The notes: generated by a model not told the origin, from the letters alone. Positions 1 through 12,674 are shown, counted from the first letter of the stretch. The stretch: 64,000 nt of DNA from Kordiimonas aestuarii (GCF_025574465.1 NZ_JAOBPP010000018.1:124001-188000); one strand, 5' to 3'. Numbers and translations are program-made.

Positions 1-650
1 CCTCGGCCGATATTAAAAACTCGCTGGGTGAAGTGCTGGCAAACCAAGGCATTGCACAGCTGCGCATCGCAGAAACAGAAAAATACGCCCATGTGACCTT
101 CTTCTTCAATGGCGGTGCCGAAAGCGTATTTGAAGGCGAGGATCGCATTCTGATCCCGTCGCCCGACGTCGCGACTTACGATTTGAAGCCCGAAATGTCC
201 GCCCCCGAGGTTACTGACAAGATCGTGGACGCTGTTGAAAGTGGCAAATATGGCGCCATCATCGTCAACTACGCCAATCCGGACATGGTCGGCCACACCG
301 GTATTCTGTCTGCTGCCATCAAGGCTGTAGAAACCATCGACACCTGTATTGCACGCCTTGAAGAAGCCGTCGTGAAGGCGGGAGGCGCGTTGATCGTCAC
401 TGCGGACCACGGTAATGTGGAAATGATGAAAGACGAGAGTACTGGCCAGGCCCATACCGCACACACCAGTTTTGATGTACCGGTCCTGATGATAGGCAGC
501 GAAGCTGGGCTCAAGGACGGCAGGCTCGCTGATATCGCGCCGACGGTACTTGAGCTTCTGGGCATCGAGCAACCAACGGAGATGAGCGGGCATAGTCTTC
601 TGGACCGCGACGCTTCAAGAAAGTCGACCAAGGCACGTGCTACTGCATAA
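1..650 (+). CDS. gpmI: 2,3-bisphosphoglycerate-independent phosphoglycerate mutase, C-terminal part
   Basis: The reading frame is already open at base 3 and runs to the stop at 650, so only the C-terminal 215 or so residues are in the window. The enzyme interconverts 3- and 2-phosphoglycerate in the cytoplasm using two Mn ions. Visible signatures are [12 protein letters not shown] (metal-binding Asp and His) and [10 protein letters not shown] near the end, all typical of the alkaline-phosphatase-like phosphatase domain of this family. Its stop lies 14 bases inside the next gene, the envC-like gene. The order gpmI-envC-yibQ is the same as in E. coli (yibO-yibP-yibQ), which supports both identifications. 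Confidence 0.95.
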   Translation, partial: SADIKNSLGEVLANQGIAQLRIAETEKYAHVTFFFNGGAESVFEGEDRILIPSPDVATYDLKPEMSAPEVTDKIVDAVESGKYGAIIVNYANPDMVGHTGILSAAIKAVETIDTCIARLEEAVVKAGGALIVTADHGNVEMMKDESTGQAHTAHTSFDVPVLMIGSEAGLKDGRLADIAPTVLELLGIEQPTEMSGHSLLDRDASRKSTKARATA

Positions 651-1866
651 ACCGCCATATCTGTACAGATGCGGCGCCCCGCTCCTCGCAGGGTGTGCGC
701 TTGTCTGGCTGTTCCTTCCCCCGGCAGCAATCGCGCAGGAACGCAAGGACGCTGCCGAAAGCAACCTGACCCGCCTTGAGGAACAGATTAAAAAGAGCGA
801 AGAAGAAAAAGCTGCACTGGAAGCTGCGGCGGAAAAAGCTGCTGAAGAAGCAAGAGAACTTTCACAGGGTTTGGTCTCGGTCGCAAAGGACTTGCGCCTG
901 ACCGAAGAAAACGCGCTTCGCCTGGAACAGCGAATCAGCGACCTGGAAATTGAGGCAAGGAATAAAAAAGCAACTTTGGAAACCCGCCGAGGGGAACTTT
1001 TAAAGCTTTTATCTTCCCTTGAGCGACTATCCACACGCCCGGCAGTCTTTACCTTCCTTCAGCCGGAAGAAGCGCTCAAGACTGCGCGAAGCGCTTCGCT
1101 GATGGGCACATTGGTGCCTAGCATCAATGCACGGGCTGCAGCTCTGAAAGCTGAGCTGAGCGCACTTGCAAATATACAGAAAAAACTGTCAGCTGAACGC
1201 TTCAGCCTGAAAAATACTTTGGCAGAGTTAACGCAACATCAACTAAACCTTGCTTCACTCTTGGAGAAACGAAAGGCTGAAGCGGCGTCAGCGCGAACTG
1301 CTGCGGAAAAAACACGTAGGGATTTGGCAGAATTTGCCCGTAAAGCGACCAGCCTTCGGGATTTGATCGACAAACTGGAACAGCAGGCCGCAAAACAGGC
1401 CAAGGCTGCACCGGTTCGTGTTAGCCCGGTTGGGCGCGACAGGTCCATTGCACCAATCATGAAGCCAATGGGCCAGATGAAAGGTTTGTTGCCATACCCG
1501 GCAGTTGGAAAGATTGTCACCCGATATGGCGCCAAAGAAGGTGCGGGCCATGCCAAAGGCATCAAAATAAAGGCCAGGACAAACGCACAAATTGTATCGC
1601 CCTACGACGGGCAAATTGTTTTTGCCGGGCCATTTCGCGGCTATGGTCAACTGTTGATCATATCGCATGGCAATGGCTACCACAGTCTTCTGGCAGGCCT
1701 CGCAGATTTACAGGCCGCTGTGGGACAATGGGTTTTGACAGGTGAACCGGTCGGCACAATGTCAGACCGGGACGAGATGACAGAACTGTATCTGGAGTTA
1801 CGCCATAAAGGTGATACGCTTGACCCTGTGCCCTGGCTGAGCAGACAGACCGCAAGCGTGGAATGA
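637..1866 (+). CDS. envC: murein hydrolase activator EnvC-like (coiled coil plus LytM/M23 domain)
   Basis: A 409-residue periplasmic protein. A hydrophobic segment at about residues 15-34 ending in AIA-Q looks like a signal peptide. Residues 40-250 are strongly charged and heptad-like (coiled coil), and a C-terminal M23/LytM domain covers about 285-400. The domain keeps its fold motifs ([32 protein letters not shown]), but the usual HxxxD zinc site is not obvious, as in EnvC, which activates amidases instead of cutting peptidoglycan itself. The GTG start at 637 overlaps gpmI by 14 bases, indicating translational coupling. By family knowledge it recruits or activates amidases at division sites. 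A degenerate M23 peptidase is the alternative description. Confidence 0.85.
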   Translation: MLLHKPPYLYRCGAPLLAGCALVWLFLPPAAIAQERKDAAESNLTRLEEQIKKSEEEKAALEAAAEKAAEEARELSQGLVSVAKDLRLTEENALRLEQRISDLEIEARNKKATLETRRGELLKLLSSLERLSTRPAVFTFLQPEEALKTARSASLMGTLVPSINARAAALKAELSALANIQKKLSAERFSLKNTLAELTQHQLNLASLLEKRKAEAASARTAAEKTRRDLAEFARKATSLRDLIDKLEQQAAKQAKAAPVRVSPVGRDRSIAPIMKPMGQMKGLLPYPAVGKIVTRYGAKEGAGHAKGIKIKARTNAQIVSPYDGQIVFAGPFRGYGQLLIISHGNGYHSLLAGLADLQAAVGQWVLTGEPVGTMSDRDEMTELYLELRHKGDTLDPVPWLSRQTASVE

Positions 1867-1903
1867 AGTTGGTAACGAGTTTTAATATAGGAAAGGTGTC
1901 AAC

Positions 1904-3247
1904 ATGCGGAAATTGGTGACGGGTGCCTTGGTGGCCTTAATGATGGCGCTACCAGTGCAGGCAGATGCGAAATCTGACAAGGATGATTTCTATGAGCAGT
2001 TAGACCTTCTCATGCGCATTTTCGAACGTGTCCGCTCTGAATATGTTGATGAAGTCGACGACAAGGAAGTGATTGAAGCCGCCATTCAGGGCATGCTGCG
2101 CTCGCTTGACCCTCACTCTACCTACCTGAACCCCGATGTGTATCAGCAGGTGCGCGTGCAGATGGAAGGTGAGTACGGTGGCCTTGGGATAGAGGTCCAG
2201 ATGGAAAATGGCGTCGTGAAGGTGGTGTCACCCATCGATGACACGCCGGCCGATAAAGCTGGCATTCAGGGCGGCGACTTCATCACCCATATTGATGGTG
2301 AAGCCGTAATGGGCAAGACGCTGACAGAAGCCGTCCGCACGATGCGCGGGCCCGTTGGCTCCCCAATCATTGTCACCGTCGTGCGTGATGGCGAGGATGC
2401 ACCCTTTGACGTTGAGATCGTCCGAGAAAAAATTCTCGTCCGTTCGGTGCGTCACCGGATTGAGGATGAGAGCATCGGCTATATCCGCATCACCACGTTC
2501 AATATGCAAACTGGTGAAGGTGTCGAAAAAGCAATCGAGGATATCGCCAGCCAACTTGGCAGCTCGCTTGATGGGGTCATTCTCGACCTGCGCAACAACC
2601 CGGGTGGCCTGCTGGACGAAGCTATCCGCGTCTCTGACGCTTTCCTCGACCGTGGCGAGATTGTTTCCACCCGCGGTCGTCGCCGACAGAATAATAACCG
2701 CTGGTATGCCACCACGGGTGATCTTCTCGACGGTGTACCTGTTGTTGTATTGACGAACGCCTATTCTGCATCGGCATCCGAGATCGTAGCGGGCGCGCTG
2801 CAGGACCATCGCCGCGCCGTCGTAGTTGGGGACAAAACCTTCGGCAAGGGCACTGTACAAAGTGAAATTCGCCTTGGCCGCACAGGAGACCGCGCAATCC
2901 GCCTGACCACGGCGCGCTATTTCACACCAAGCGGCCGTTCCATTCAGGAACGTGGTGTCGAACCGGATATTCAGGTCCTTTTCCCACGCCGCAAAGGACA
3001 GAACGGCACACCACGTCGTGAAGCTGATCTCACCGGTCATATCGAGAATGATCAGGATAACCTTGACCTTACGGGCGAGGAGGATATCGCATCCGAGATC
3101 GAGATCACCGATGAGGAATTGCTCAAGACTGCTGAGGAAGGCGAACAACCTGTTGACGTACAACTCAGGTATGCGATTAAGCTGTTGAAAGATATGTCCA
3201 GCTTGCCTAAATCTCAGGTTGCTGAAGCTCGTCCCGTAACAGAGTAG
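1904..3247 (+). CDS. ctpA: C-terminal processing peptidase, S41 family
   Basis: A 447-residue exported serine protease. A signal peptide with cleavage near QADA is followed by a helical lead-in, a PDZ domain at about 85-170 (YGGLGIEV at its start) and the S41 protease core. The catalytic pair is visible: Ser290 within SASASE and Lys315 within TFGKGTVQ, 25 residues apart as in E. coli Prc. The C-terminal 90 residues are acidic and low in complexity. GGAAAG sits just ahead of the ATG. It lies 37 bases after the envC-like gene and 60 before the deacetylase, so it is likely co-transcribed. By family knowledge these proteases trim periplasmic C-termini, including peptidoglycan hydrolases, which fits the neighbours. 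Confidence 0.93.
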   Translation: MRKLVTGALVALMMALPVQADAKSDKDDFYEQLDLLMRIFERVRSEYVDEVDDKEVIEAAIQGMLRSLDPHSTYLNPDVYQQVRVQMEGEYGGLGIEVQMENGVVKVVSPIDDTPADKAGIQGGDFITHIDGEAVMGKTLTEAVRTMRGPVGSPIIVTVVRDGEDAPFDVEIVREKILVRSVRHRIEDESIGYIRITTFNMQTGEGVEKAIEDIASQLGSSLDGVILDLRNNPGGLLDEAIRVSDAFLDRGEIVSTRGRRRQNNNRWYATTGDLLDGVPVVVLTNAYSASASEIVAGALQDHRRAVVVGDKTFGKGTVQSEIRLGRTGDRAIRLTTARYFTPSGRSIQERGVEPDIQVLFPRRKGQNGTPRREADLTGHIENDQDNLDLTGEEDIASEIEITDEELLKTAEEGEQPVDVQLRYAIKLLKDMSSLPKSQVAEARPVTE

Positions 3248-3306
3248 GCCTGACAATCAGCCTGTAGGGACGGGACTGAACAACAGATCAAAAGGAACTG
3301 CCAACA

Positions 3307-4482
3307 GTGCCGTCCAACTGGAATGCCTTATTCATCGCCTGGGCTATCAGCCTGATCATCGTGATTGGTGGTGGGCTGACTTTTGAGTTCACCTACACAC
3401 CACCCGCCCCGGCAGGCACGCCACCATCCAATGCCGTGCAGCCGCAGCAGGAGCAGCCGTCCGAGGAGGTCGGACATACCGAGACTATCCCGACCTATAC
3501 GGCGGATAACAAGCAAGACGATGTCAGTGAGCGGAGCGGCGAACAAGACACAGGCATGGCTGACGACGAAACCGATACCCCGCCAACTGTCGCCCAGCAG
3601 GACCCCACAACAGGGCTGACCGTTCCTGCGACGGATACCGGCATGGACGCCCCGCAGATCGCCATCGGCGGCCCGTTGCCTGTCGAGGCAGACCCTGCCC
3701 TGCTGGAAACTACTAACCAAGGCCCTCTGCCACGCATTTCTGACGATGGCCGCAAATCTTATCAGGTGTATGCAGCCCCCGGCCCCAGGGAAGCTGAACG
3801 GCCCCGCATAGCCCTGGTGGTAACCGACATGGGGATGATGGCGCGCAACACACGCCGCGCAATTGCCGAACTGCCGCCGGAGGTGACTTTTGCATTCTCA
3901 CCCTACGCGCCCAACCTCATTGAATGGGGCGAAGAGGCACGCCGGACAGGGCATGAAGTTTTGCTGATGATCCCGATGGAACCGCAAAATTATCCGCAGA
4001 ACGACCCAGGGCCGCTATCGTTGCTCACAAGTTATTCGACGCGCGAAAATGTGAATATGCTCAAGGCTTCGCTTGGCACGCTCACCGGGTATGTGGGGGT
4101 TATCAATCACATGGGTTCGCGCTTTACGGCGGCAGCCGATAGCCTGCGCCCTATTCTTGATGAACTCAACAATCGTGGCCTGTTGGTCGTCGACAGCAGG
4201 GCTTCTCAGTTTAGTCGCACGGTGAACATGGCGCGCGCCATTGGTCTACCATCTGCATACAATAACCGTTATGTCGACGACAACCTTGCGCAGGACGTTA
4301 TCACGGCGGAGCTGCAGGAGCTGGAAAAGCAGGCGCGAGCCACGGGTGCTGCAGTAGGGGTTGCTCACAATTACCCCGTCACGATCAAGGCTGTCGAAAA
4401 CTGGGCCGCTGGCCTTGAAGCACGCGGCTTTGTTCTGGTCCCGATCACGTCTGTTACCGACCGCCAGCCCGCACCACGTTAA
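3307..4482 (+). CDS. divergent polysaccharide deacetylase family protein (YibQ type)
   Basis: A 391-residue protein with one N-terminal membrane segment (about residues 8-28). A long Pro/Glu/Thr-rich acidic linker (30-150) follows, then a divergent polysaccharide deacetylase domain (about 165-385). Family motifs seen: [33 protein letters not shown] and AHNYP. The domain is NodB-like in fold; a substrate has not been established for most members. The start is a GTG. Its place after envC-ctpA repeats the E. coli envC-yibQ neighbourhood, which suggests an envelope role. The extended disordered linker would let the domain reach away from the inner membrane. Confidence 0.85.
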   Translation: MPSNWNALFIAWAISLIIVIGGGLTFEFTYTPPAPAGTPPSNAVQPQQEQPSEEVGHTETIPTYTADNKQDDVSERSGEQDTGMADDETDTPPTVAQQDPTTGLTVPATDTGMDAPQIAIGGPLPVEADPALLETTNQGPLPRISDDGRKSYQVYAAPGPREAERPRIALVVTDMGMMARNTRRAIAELPPEVTFAFSPYAPNLIEWGEEARRTGHEVLLMIPMEPQNYPQNDPGPLSLLTSYSTRENVNMLKASLGTLTGYVGVINHMGSRFTAAADSLRPILDELNNRGLLVVDSRASQFSRTVNMARAIGLPSAYNNRYVDDNLAQDVITAELQELEKQARATGAAVGVAHNYPVTIKAVENWAAGLEARGFVLVPITSVTDRQPAPR

Positions 4483-4495
4483 AGGCCTTCACTAT

Positions 4496-4963
4496 ATGAG
4501 CGATTTTTCATCCCTTCCGTACCGACCCTGCGCAGGCATTATGCTCACAAATAACACCGGGCAGATATTTGTCGGCGAACGTATCGACATGCCAGGTGCG
4601 TGGCAAATGCCACAAGGCGGGATTGATGAGGGTGAAACCCACGACGCTGCGGCGCTTAGGGAACTTGAGGAAGAGATTGGCGTCCGTGCCAGACATGTTG
4701 ATGTGCTGGCAAGCACCGCGGACTGGGTATATTACGACCTGCCACCTCATCTTTTAGGCAAAGTGTGGCGCGGGCGGTATCGCGGCCAAAAGCAGAAATG
4801 GTTCCTGATGCGGCTCAAAACCGGAGATAACGCCATCAATATTCAGACGAAACATCCGGAATTTCGCCGCTGGAAGTGGACTGACCCGGATTCATTATTA
4901 TCCGAAATTGTTCCCTTCAAACGACCGGTGTACGAGAAAGTACTTTCGGAGCTTCTCCCATAA
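4496..4963 (+). CDS. rppH: RNA pyrophosphohydrolase
   Basis: A 155-residue Nudix hydrolase. The start at 4496 is chosen because the frame then begins [12 protein letters not shown] just 13 bases after the previous stop; the longer open frame would overlap the deacetylase gene by more than 100 bases. The Nudix box is intact ([20 protein letters not shown], then IG), and [17 protein letters not shown] and QKQKWFLMR match RppH/IalA. It removes pyrophosphate from the 5' end of mRNAs and so exposes them to RNase E. Likely the last or near-last gene of the gpmI-envC-ctpA run. Confidence 0.93.
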   Translation: MSDFSSLPYRPCAGIMLTNNTGQIFVGERIDMPGAWQMPQGGIDEGETHDAAALRELEEEIGVRARHVDVLASTADWVYYDLPPHLLGKVWRGRYRGQKQKWFLMRLKTGDNAINIQTKHPEFRRWKWTDPDSLLSEIVPFKRPVYEKVLSELLP

Positions 4964-5032
4964 CAAACCCGGCACTTTACTACCCCTTAAAAGCGAGAAT
5001 ATACTACCCACAAGAACAATTGAGGGGCATGT

Positions 5033-5548
5033 ATGACGACCGGGGACTATATTCGCTGTATTAGCGGTTTCCTGAACTCTATTGGCATACCCGTTCTCCA
5101 CAAGGCCTTGCCAGATGATACCTTTCTGCCTGGCATTCGTATCGAGCATGGCAGCCTCGCCATCGCCCCCAACAAGCTAAAACACCCTGGAGATATGCTG
5201 CATGAGGCGGGGCATATTGCCAGTATGGCGCCCTCCGCCCGCAAAACCGCTTTTGCCGACGCTGGCGGCGATATGGGTGAAGAAATCGCCGCTCAAGCCT
5301 GGTCCTACGCCGCATCTGTCGCCTGCGGCATCCCGGCAGAAATAGTCTTACACCAAGAGGGCTATAAAGGGTCAGCCACATGGCTGAAAGAGCACTACGA
5401 GGGTAAGGAATGCATCGCCGGGCTACCACTGCTTGCCTGGTATGGACTTACATCAGCACCCGGCATGCCCAACCATAAGGAACTTCCCGCATTCCCGGCG
5501 ATGGGGTCATGGTTGCGGGCACACGATAATCCTTCCCAGGCCCCATAA
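5033..5548 (+). CDS. uncharacterised HEAGH-motif protein, putative zinc metalloprotein
   Basis: A 171-residue soluble protein that I cannot assign to a named family. It carries HEAGH at residues 57-61 (the HExxH zinc signature) and, about 25 residues later, GEEIAAQAWSYA, which could supply a third acidic zinc ligand as in gluzincin-type proteases. There is no signal peptide or membrane segment. GAGGGGC lies a few bases before the ATG. It is followed directly by a strong terminator shared with the convergent ATP synthase operon. It may be an intracellular peptidase related in layout to ImmA/IrrE-like proteins, but that is inference from a short motif only. Confidence 0.7.
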   Translation: MTTGDYIRCISGFLNSIGIPVLHKALPDDTFLPGIRIEHGSLAIAPNKLKHPGDMLHEAGHIASMAPSARKTAFADAGGDMGEEIAAQAWSYAASVACGIPAEIVLHQEGYKGSATWLKEHYEGKECIAGLPLLAWYGLTSAPGMPNHKELPAFPAMGSWLRAHDNPSQAP

Positions 5549-5575
5549 AAAAGGCGGCCATGAAGCCGCCTTTTT
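5547..5575. terminator. bidirectional rho-independent terminator between the HEAGH gene and atpC
   Basis: A-run, GGCGGC stem at 5553-5558, short loop, GCCGCC at 5565-5570, then a T-run. The A and T tracts make it usable from both strands, which fits the convergent genes on each side. Confidence 0.85.
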
Positions 5576-5597
5576 CATATTCTTGTGCTGATCGCAG

Positions 5598-6005
5598 TTA
5601 CCCGGCAACTACGTCCGACAATGCCACCATCCAAGCCAGCTCTTTTTCAAGCCGTGCGCGTTCCACATCGTCTTTTGCATCGTCGATGTCTTCGCGGGTG
5701 TCTGCGATTTTCTGGTTGAGCTCACCGGTATCAACGCTATCGAGCGCAATAGTCTCTTCAGCGAGAATCGTAAGGCCCGATGGGCTGATCTGCGCAAGAC
5801 CGCCTTTTACAAAAAGGCGATCAGGTGTCGCACCCTCGGTCTCAAAAATCTCAACCACGCCAGGACGGATGGTGGACATCATGGGCGCGTGGTCTGGCAA
5901 TGCGGCGAAATCGCCCTCAACGCCAGGAACCACAATCATCGCAGCTTCGGCGTCTTTCAGAAGGCGCTCCGGCGAGACGATCTCATAGTGAAGAGTATCG
6001 GTCAT
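5598..6005 (-). CDS. atpC: ATP synthase F1 epsilon subunit
   Basis: A 135-residue protein and the last gene of the F1 operon. The N-terminal beta-sandwich motifs are clear (LHYEIVSPERLL, VVPGVEGDFAALPDHAPM), followed by FVKGGLAQI and a C-terminal helical segment rich in Asp, Glu and Arg. It belongs to the central stalk, couples rotation to the c-ring and can act as an inhibitor of ATP hydrolysis. It starts 20 bases after the atpD stop and ends just before the shared terminator. Confidence 0.95.
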   Translation of the reverse strand: MTDTLHYEIVSPERLLKDAEAAMIVVPGVEGDFAALPDHAPMMSTIRPGVVEIFETEGATPDRLFVKGGLAQISPSGLTILAEETIALDSVDTGELNQKIADTREDIDDAKDDVERARLEKELAWMVALSDVVAG

Positions 6006-6025
6006 GATGTCCTTGTCCCGTTTTC

Positions 6026-8363
<2,338 letters not shown>

Positions 8364-8388
8364 TGCTCAGCCTCTCCTATCCAGGGTC

Positions 8389-9921
8389 TTAGCTAAAGGA
8401 CTTCGCAAAGGCGTCCAGAATAGATTTCAGCTTGGAAATCGTATCGTCGGACAATTTGCCTTCCTTACGGATCGTCGCCAGTACGTCAGCATGCTTTGCA
8501 CGAACCTCTGCGAGGAACTGCTCTTCGAAACGCGTAACGTCCGTGGTGGCGATCTTGTCGAGATAACCCTTCACACCTGCGAAGATGGACACAACCTGCT
8601 CTTCAACCGGCAGCGGGCTGTACTGGCCTTGCTTGAGAAGCTCGGTCAGGCGCGCGCCACGGTTAAGAAGCTTCTGTGTCGCCGCGTCGAGGTCGGAACC
8701 GAACTGAGCAAAGGCTTCCATCTCCCGGTACTGAGCAAGCTCAAGCTTGATCGAACCAGCAACCTGCTTCATCGCCTTGATCTGAGCAGCCGATCCCACA
8801 CGAGATACCGACAGACCCACGTTAATAGCAGGGCGGATACCTTTATAGAACAGTTCCGTTTCAAGGAAGATCTGACCATCGGTGATCGAAATCACGTTGG
8901 TCGGGATGTATGCAGATACGTCACCGGCTTGCGTCTCAATAACTGGCAGAGCTGTCAGCGAACCGCCACCGCGCTCGTCAGACATCTTCGCCGCACGCTC
9001 AAGAAGACGTGAGTGCAGATAGAAAACGTCACCTGGGTAAGCTTCACGCCCCGGAGGACGACGAAGCAGCAGGGACATCTGACGATAAGCAACAGCTTGC
9101 TTGGTCAGATCATCGTGAACGATAACAGCATGCATGCCGCCGTCGCGGAAGAACTCACCCATCGCCGTACCAGTGTAAGGCGCGAGGAACTGCATCGGCG
9201 CTGGCTCGGACGCGGTTGCAGCAACCACGATCGAGTATTCAAGCGCGCCGTTTTCCTCAAGCGACTTAACGATCTGCGCAACCGTTGAACGCTTCTGACC
9301 AACAGCAACATAGATACAGAACAGCTTCTCGCTGTCGTCTTTTGCCGCGTCGTTGATCGACTTCTGGTTAATGAAGGTGTCAATTGCGACAGCCGTTTTA
9401 CCAGTCTGACGGTCACCAATGATCAGCTCACGCTGGCCACGGCCAACCGGCACGAGGGCATCAATAGCCTTCAGGCCAGACTGCATTGGCTCGGACACGG
9501 ATTGACGTGGGATAATACCCGGTGCCTTCACCTCTACGCGGCTACGACTTACGTCTTTCAGCGGGCCTTTACCATCAATCGGGTTGCCGAGCGCATCGAC
9601 CACACGACCGAGGAGGCCTTTGCCAACCGGTACGTCAACGATGGCGCCGGTCCGTTTAACGGTGTCGCCTTCCTTGATGCCCGTATCGTTACCGAAAATA
9701 ACGATACCAACGTTGTCGCTCTCAAGGTTCAGGGCCATGCCCTTAACACCACCCGGGAATTCAACCATTTCACCAGCTTGAACCTGGTCGAGGCCGTAAA
9801 CGCGAGCGATACCATCACCAACAGAGAGAACGGTACCTACTTCTGAAACTTCAGCATCTGAGCCAAAGCTTGCGATCTGGTCCTTCAGGACCTTGGAAAT
9901 TTCCGCCGCACGGATATCCAT
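8389..9921 (-). CDS. atpA: ATP synthase F1 alpha subunit
   Basis: A 510-residue non-catalytic nucleotide-binding subunit of standard length. The start [12 protein letters not shown], the P-loop GDRQTGKT near residue 170 and the stretch [17 protein letters not shown] are diagnostic. Its ATG overlaps the atpH stop by one base (TAATG arrangement), so the two are translationally coupled. Confidence 0.98.
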   Translation of the reverse strand: MDIRAAEISKVLKDQIASFGSDAEVSEVGTVLSVGDGIARVYGLDQVQAGEMVEFPGGVKGMALNLESDNVGIVIFGNDTGIKEGDTVKRTGAIVDVPVGKGLLGRVVDALGNPIDGKGPLKDVSRSRVEVKAPGIIPRQSVSEPMQSGLKAIDALVPVGRGQRELIIGDRQTGKTAVAIDTFINQKSINDAAKDDSEKLFCIYVAVGQKRSTVAQIVKSLEENGALEYSIVVAATASEPAPMQFLAPYTGTAMGEFFRDGGMHAVIVHDDLTKQAVAYRQMSLLLRRPPGREAYPGDVFYLHSRLLERAAKMSDERGGGSLTALPVIETQAGDVSAYIPTNVISITDGQIFLETELFYKGIRPAINVGLSVSRVGSAAQIKAMKQVAGSIKLELAQYREMEAFAQFGSDLDAATQKLLNRGARLTELLKQGQYSPLPVEEQVVSIFAGVKGYLDKIATTDVTRFEEQFLAEVRAKHADVLATIRKEGKLSDDTISKLKSILDAFAKSFS

Positions 9922-10481
9922 TACTGAACCCCTTTCATGGCGATTGCGAGGTTGTTGAGTTTGGTTTTAAGGCTGTCATCCACCATACGGGAGCCAACCT
10001 GAACCGTGAGGCCGCCGAGCAGGCTTTCATCCACAGAAGCGTCGATTGCCACATCATGGCCGACAGCCGATTTCAATTTCTTCTCAAGATCACCGAGCTG
10101 CTTTTTGGTAAGCTTGCGAGCGCTCACAACTTCCGCCTTCACCTCACCGCGATGATGCGCGAGAAGCTTCTCGAAAGAAGAAATAATGGCACCCAACGCA
10201 TTCAGGCGACGATTCGCTGCCAGCACACCCAGAAACTTTTCAGTCAGGCCCTGCAGTTTCGCAGCTTTCGCCACGCCCGCAACACCATTGGACTGCTGTT
10301 CCCGACTGTAGAGCGGCGAGCTGACGAGATCGCGCATATCTACGCTCTCTTCCATCATAGCCTTCAGCTCGGAAAGATCGGATTCGACCGCATCGAGCGC
10401 TTTTGCCTCATCAGCGAGTTCAAATAGCGCTACCGCATAGCGGCCGGAAATCCCGGAGACTATCGCTTTGTGCGAGGTCAC
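9921..10481 (-). CDS. atpH: ATP synthase F1 delta subunit (OSCP)
   Basis: A 186-residue peripheral-stalk subunit and first gene of the F1 operon. [12 protein letters not shown] near the N-terminus and the C-terminal [21 protein letters not shown] with a following leucine-rich helix match the family. It joins the top of the alpha/beta hexamer to the b-subunit stalk. The F0 genes (a, b, c) are not in the window, as expected for alphaproteobacteria, which keep them elsewhere. Confidence 0.96.
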   Translation of the reverse strand: MTSHKAIVSGISGRYAVALFELADEAKALDAVESDLSELKAMMEESVDMRDLVSSPLYSREQQSNGVAGVAKAAKLQGLTEKFLGVLAANRRLNALGAIISSFEKLLAHHRGEVKAEVVSARKLTKKQLGDLEKKLKSAVGHDVAIDASVDESLLGGLTVQVGSRMVDDSLKTKLNNLAIAMKGVQ

Positions 10482-10781
10482 GTCAGACGTTCCCCTAGGT
10501 TAGGTCTGAACCTGTTGAACCTTAGCAGACAAGACAAAGATGTCTTGCCTACGCTCAATCGACCAGTTTTAACAGGCATGAAAATTATACCTCTCACGGC
10601 TCTGGCCAGCCGAAATGCGTGCTCCCTCTAGCATAGAGAATTCGCCCTTGCAAGCCGCCATCGCCCTTGATTTCGATTCTTATTCGCAGCCCCAGAGTTA
10701 CGGGCCGTTTAACTGCGCAATATTGGCTGTTGCCCCAGCGGTCAAAACTTCACTCAAACGCGCTGCACTCAGATTATCCGG
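10482..10781 (-). promoter_or_regulatory. leader and probable promoter region of the atpHAGDC operon
   Basis: No convincing gene lies in these 300 bases. On the minus strand a perfect TATAAT hexamer sits at 10584-10589, about 105 bases before the atpH start. I see no good -35 at the ideal distance, so it is only a candidate -10. Between it and atpH there is a tight hairpin, CAAGACA with a 4-base loop and TGTCTTG (10530-10547), in what would be the 5' leader. Confidence 0.4.
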
Positions 10782-12443
10782 TCATGACGCCTTACGGTGA
10801 AAGCCCAGCGAATATTCAACGGTAGAATCGCCAAAGGGCTCCTCTATAATGACCGCCGCACTTTCGCCGCCATCGACCGAAAACGCACTGTGCCAAACCA
10901 GAAAACTATCATCCCCTGCAGCTGGCTCGGTATCCCGGCACAGTATAATGACCGAGCGACGAAGCTCCACAATCGTGGAGACGGCCCGTGCTGACAGCGT
11001 CGCGGCAACATCTGGCAGCCACCCCAATTGGCGCCAGACACTTAACCACTGGGGAAGCGAGAGAGTGCCATTGCCGTCGCCATCAATCGTCTCTGCCAGA
11101 AATACGATGTGCTTGTCTGCACTGGCCGCTACGGCTTTGGCCTTCGCGACAGCCAGATCCCGCTGTAACCCGGACAAGGCACCAAGGCATAGCACCATGT
11201 CATACTTCGTCTTGACGCCGGTAAAGTGCTCGGTGGCTCCCTGATAATAACGCGCACGCCTGAGAAGTATCCCATCGGGTTCAAACCTGTCTGCACCTGT
11301 GACGGTCTCTGCGCCAAAGTGATTCATGACAAGGAGGTTGGCGCCAGACCCGCATCCGATTTCAAGCACCCGTTTCGGATTACCATAATCGTAGATCCAG
11401 CGCAGGAAAGGAACATCCAGCCGCCTCGCCGGAGGGTTGTCCTGGTCTGCTTGACTGTCGGACCAGTCCAAAAACGCGCTTCTGAGAGATACCGGAATCG
11501 GGGACGGTGCATCGGCATATGTCGCTTCCCATGCTTTACCCACCAGCCTGAGTGGATCCGCATATCTGCCGTCACTGTGCCGCCGCTGATATTTCATCCT
11601 GTGGTCCCGCTCCGCCACGTCGACCTCCCAGTCAACGGTACCTGCCTTGCGAGAATAGAAATAGGAAGCCTTCGCCAATTCCTGCTGCAACGTCCCCTTT
11701 GTCGCCCGCTCAAAATTTTCGCGCCACTGGTGACATTCGTTGGGTTCAAGCCTGATGCCCGAGGCCTGCTTGGCCAACATCGCCATCCAGCCGTTAACGC
11801 ATTTGGCTGTCAACTGCTCAAGGCTCCGGACCGGAAAATGCAACAGAGGCAAAGACGGCAACTTGACCGATGCCAATTTGGCACCCTGACCATGTGACAC
11901 GGAATGGTTCCCGTTTGAAATATTATAGCCGCGCAGGATCCTGCCTGCCGGGCGCAAAATCACCTTGTAGAACTGCTCGCCCTCCTCTCGCCGAACCCAC
12001 TGCATGCTTCTTGGCGGGTCCGCGGTCATCGCGTCGAAGTCCTGCCCCTCCGGCAACACGTAGGTGATCCACGGCATCAGGCCAAAACCGAATTCAGGAA
12101 TCGTTTCCAGGCTCTCTCTAAACTGCTGGCCATCTTCCGCCCCGATGAATTCATCCCCATCAAGCATGACAATAAAATCTGCGAAAAACACCGACTGCAC
12201 AGCGTGCATCACTCTGGTGAGAAAAGCGCCCTGTGTGAAATTTGCTTCATGACGGTCAAAAACCGCGATACGGTCGGTTTCGCGGGCCAACATCTCCAGT
12301 ATGCGCCTGGTTTCATCGGTAGAATTGTTGTCGATGACCACCATGAAATCCACAAAGTGTAAATTATGCCGCACGAAGGGCTCTATGATATCCTGTTCGT
12401 TTTTCACCATGGTAATGGACAGGATTTTGGCGGGCTTGATCAT
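10782..12443 (-). CDS. glycosyltransferase family 2-like / class I SAM methyltransferase fusion
   Basis: A 553-residue two-domain protein. Residues 1 to about 290 resemble the glycosyltransferase families that start ILSITMVKNE and carry the metal site DGDEF (near residue 95) and VIDNNSTDET. Residues about 345-470 form a Rossmann-type methyltransferase with motif I VLEIGCGSGANLL. The rest of the C-terminus (about 470-553) has no domain I can name. Both domains lie in one uninterrupted frame with normal codon use. The likely role is modification of a surface glycan, but the sugar and acceptor are unknown. It stands alone between atpH and a small secreted protein; no other glycan cluster genes are adjacent except a sulfotransferase 0.7 kb away. 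Confidence 0.8.
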   Translation of the reverse strand: MIKPAKILSITMVKNEQDIIEPFVRHNLHFVDFMVVIDNNSTDETRRILEMLARETDRIAVFDRHEANFTQGAFLTRVMHAVQSVFFADFIVMLDGDEFIGAEDGQQFRESLETIPEFGFGLMPWITYVLPEGQDFDAMTADPPRSMQWVRREEGEQFYKVILRPAGRILRGYNISNGNHSVSHGQGAKLASVKLPSLPLLHFPVRSLEQLTAKCVNGWMAMLAKQASGIRLEPNECHQWRENFERATKGTLQQELAKASYFYSRKAGTVDWEVDVAERDHRMKYQRRHSDGRYADPLRLVGKAWEATYADAPSPIPVSLRSAFLDWSDSQADQDNPPARRLDVPFLRWIYDYGNPKRVLEIGCGSGANLLVMNHFGAETVTGADRFEPDGILLRRARYYQGATEHFTGVKTKYDMVLCLGALSGLQRDLAVAKAKAVAASADKHIVFLAETIDGDGNGTLSLPQWLSVWRQLGWLPDVAATLSARAVSTIVELRRSVIILCRDTEPAAGDDSFLVWHSAFSVDGGESAAVIIEEPFGDSTVEYSLGFHRKAS

Positions 12444-12674
12444 TTTAAAACTATCCGGGAAAAGCAGAAAACAAATAAAATCTTATACCTTCTGCAATAA
12501 CGACAGAAAGCGGACCGTGAATATAGGTCGCTAGTGCCACAGAGCCAATAAGCCGTCAACATCGCGTCACGACTAGGCTAGGCATCTGCCGCAATTAGTC
12601 CATCCCCCTGCCCCATTTTGCGCACGTTATAGGAGTAATAGTGGCCTCAAGGGCTAAGACAAGGGAGTGTTGAG

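Noticed and set aside
10615..10800. 61-residue plus-strand open frame upstream of the ATP synthase operon
   Set aside because: No ribosome site, unlikely composition, and it overlaps the next gene's end on the other strand; it lies in a promoter region.
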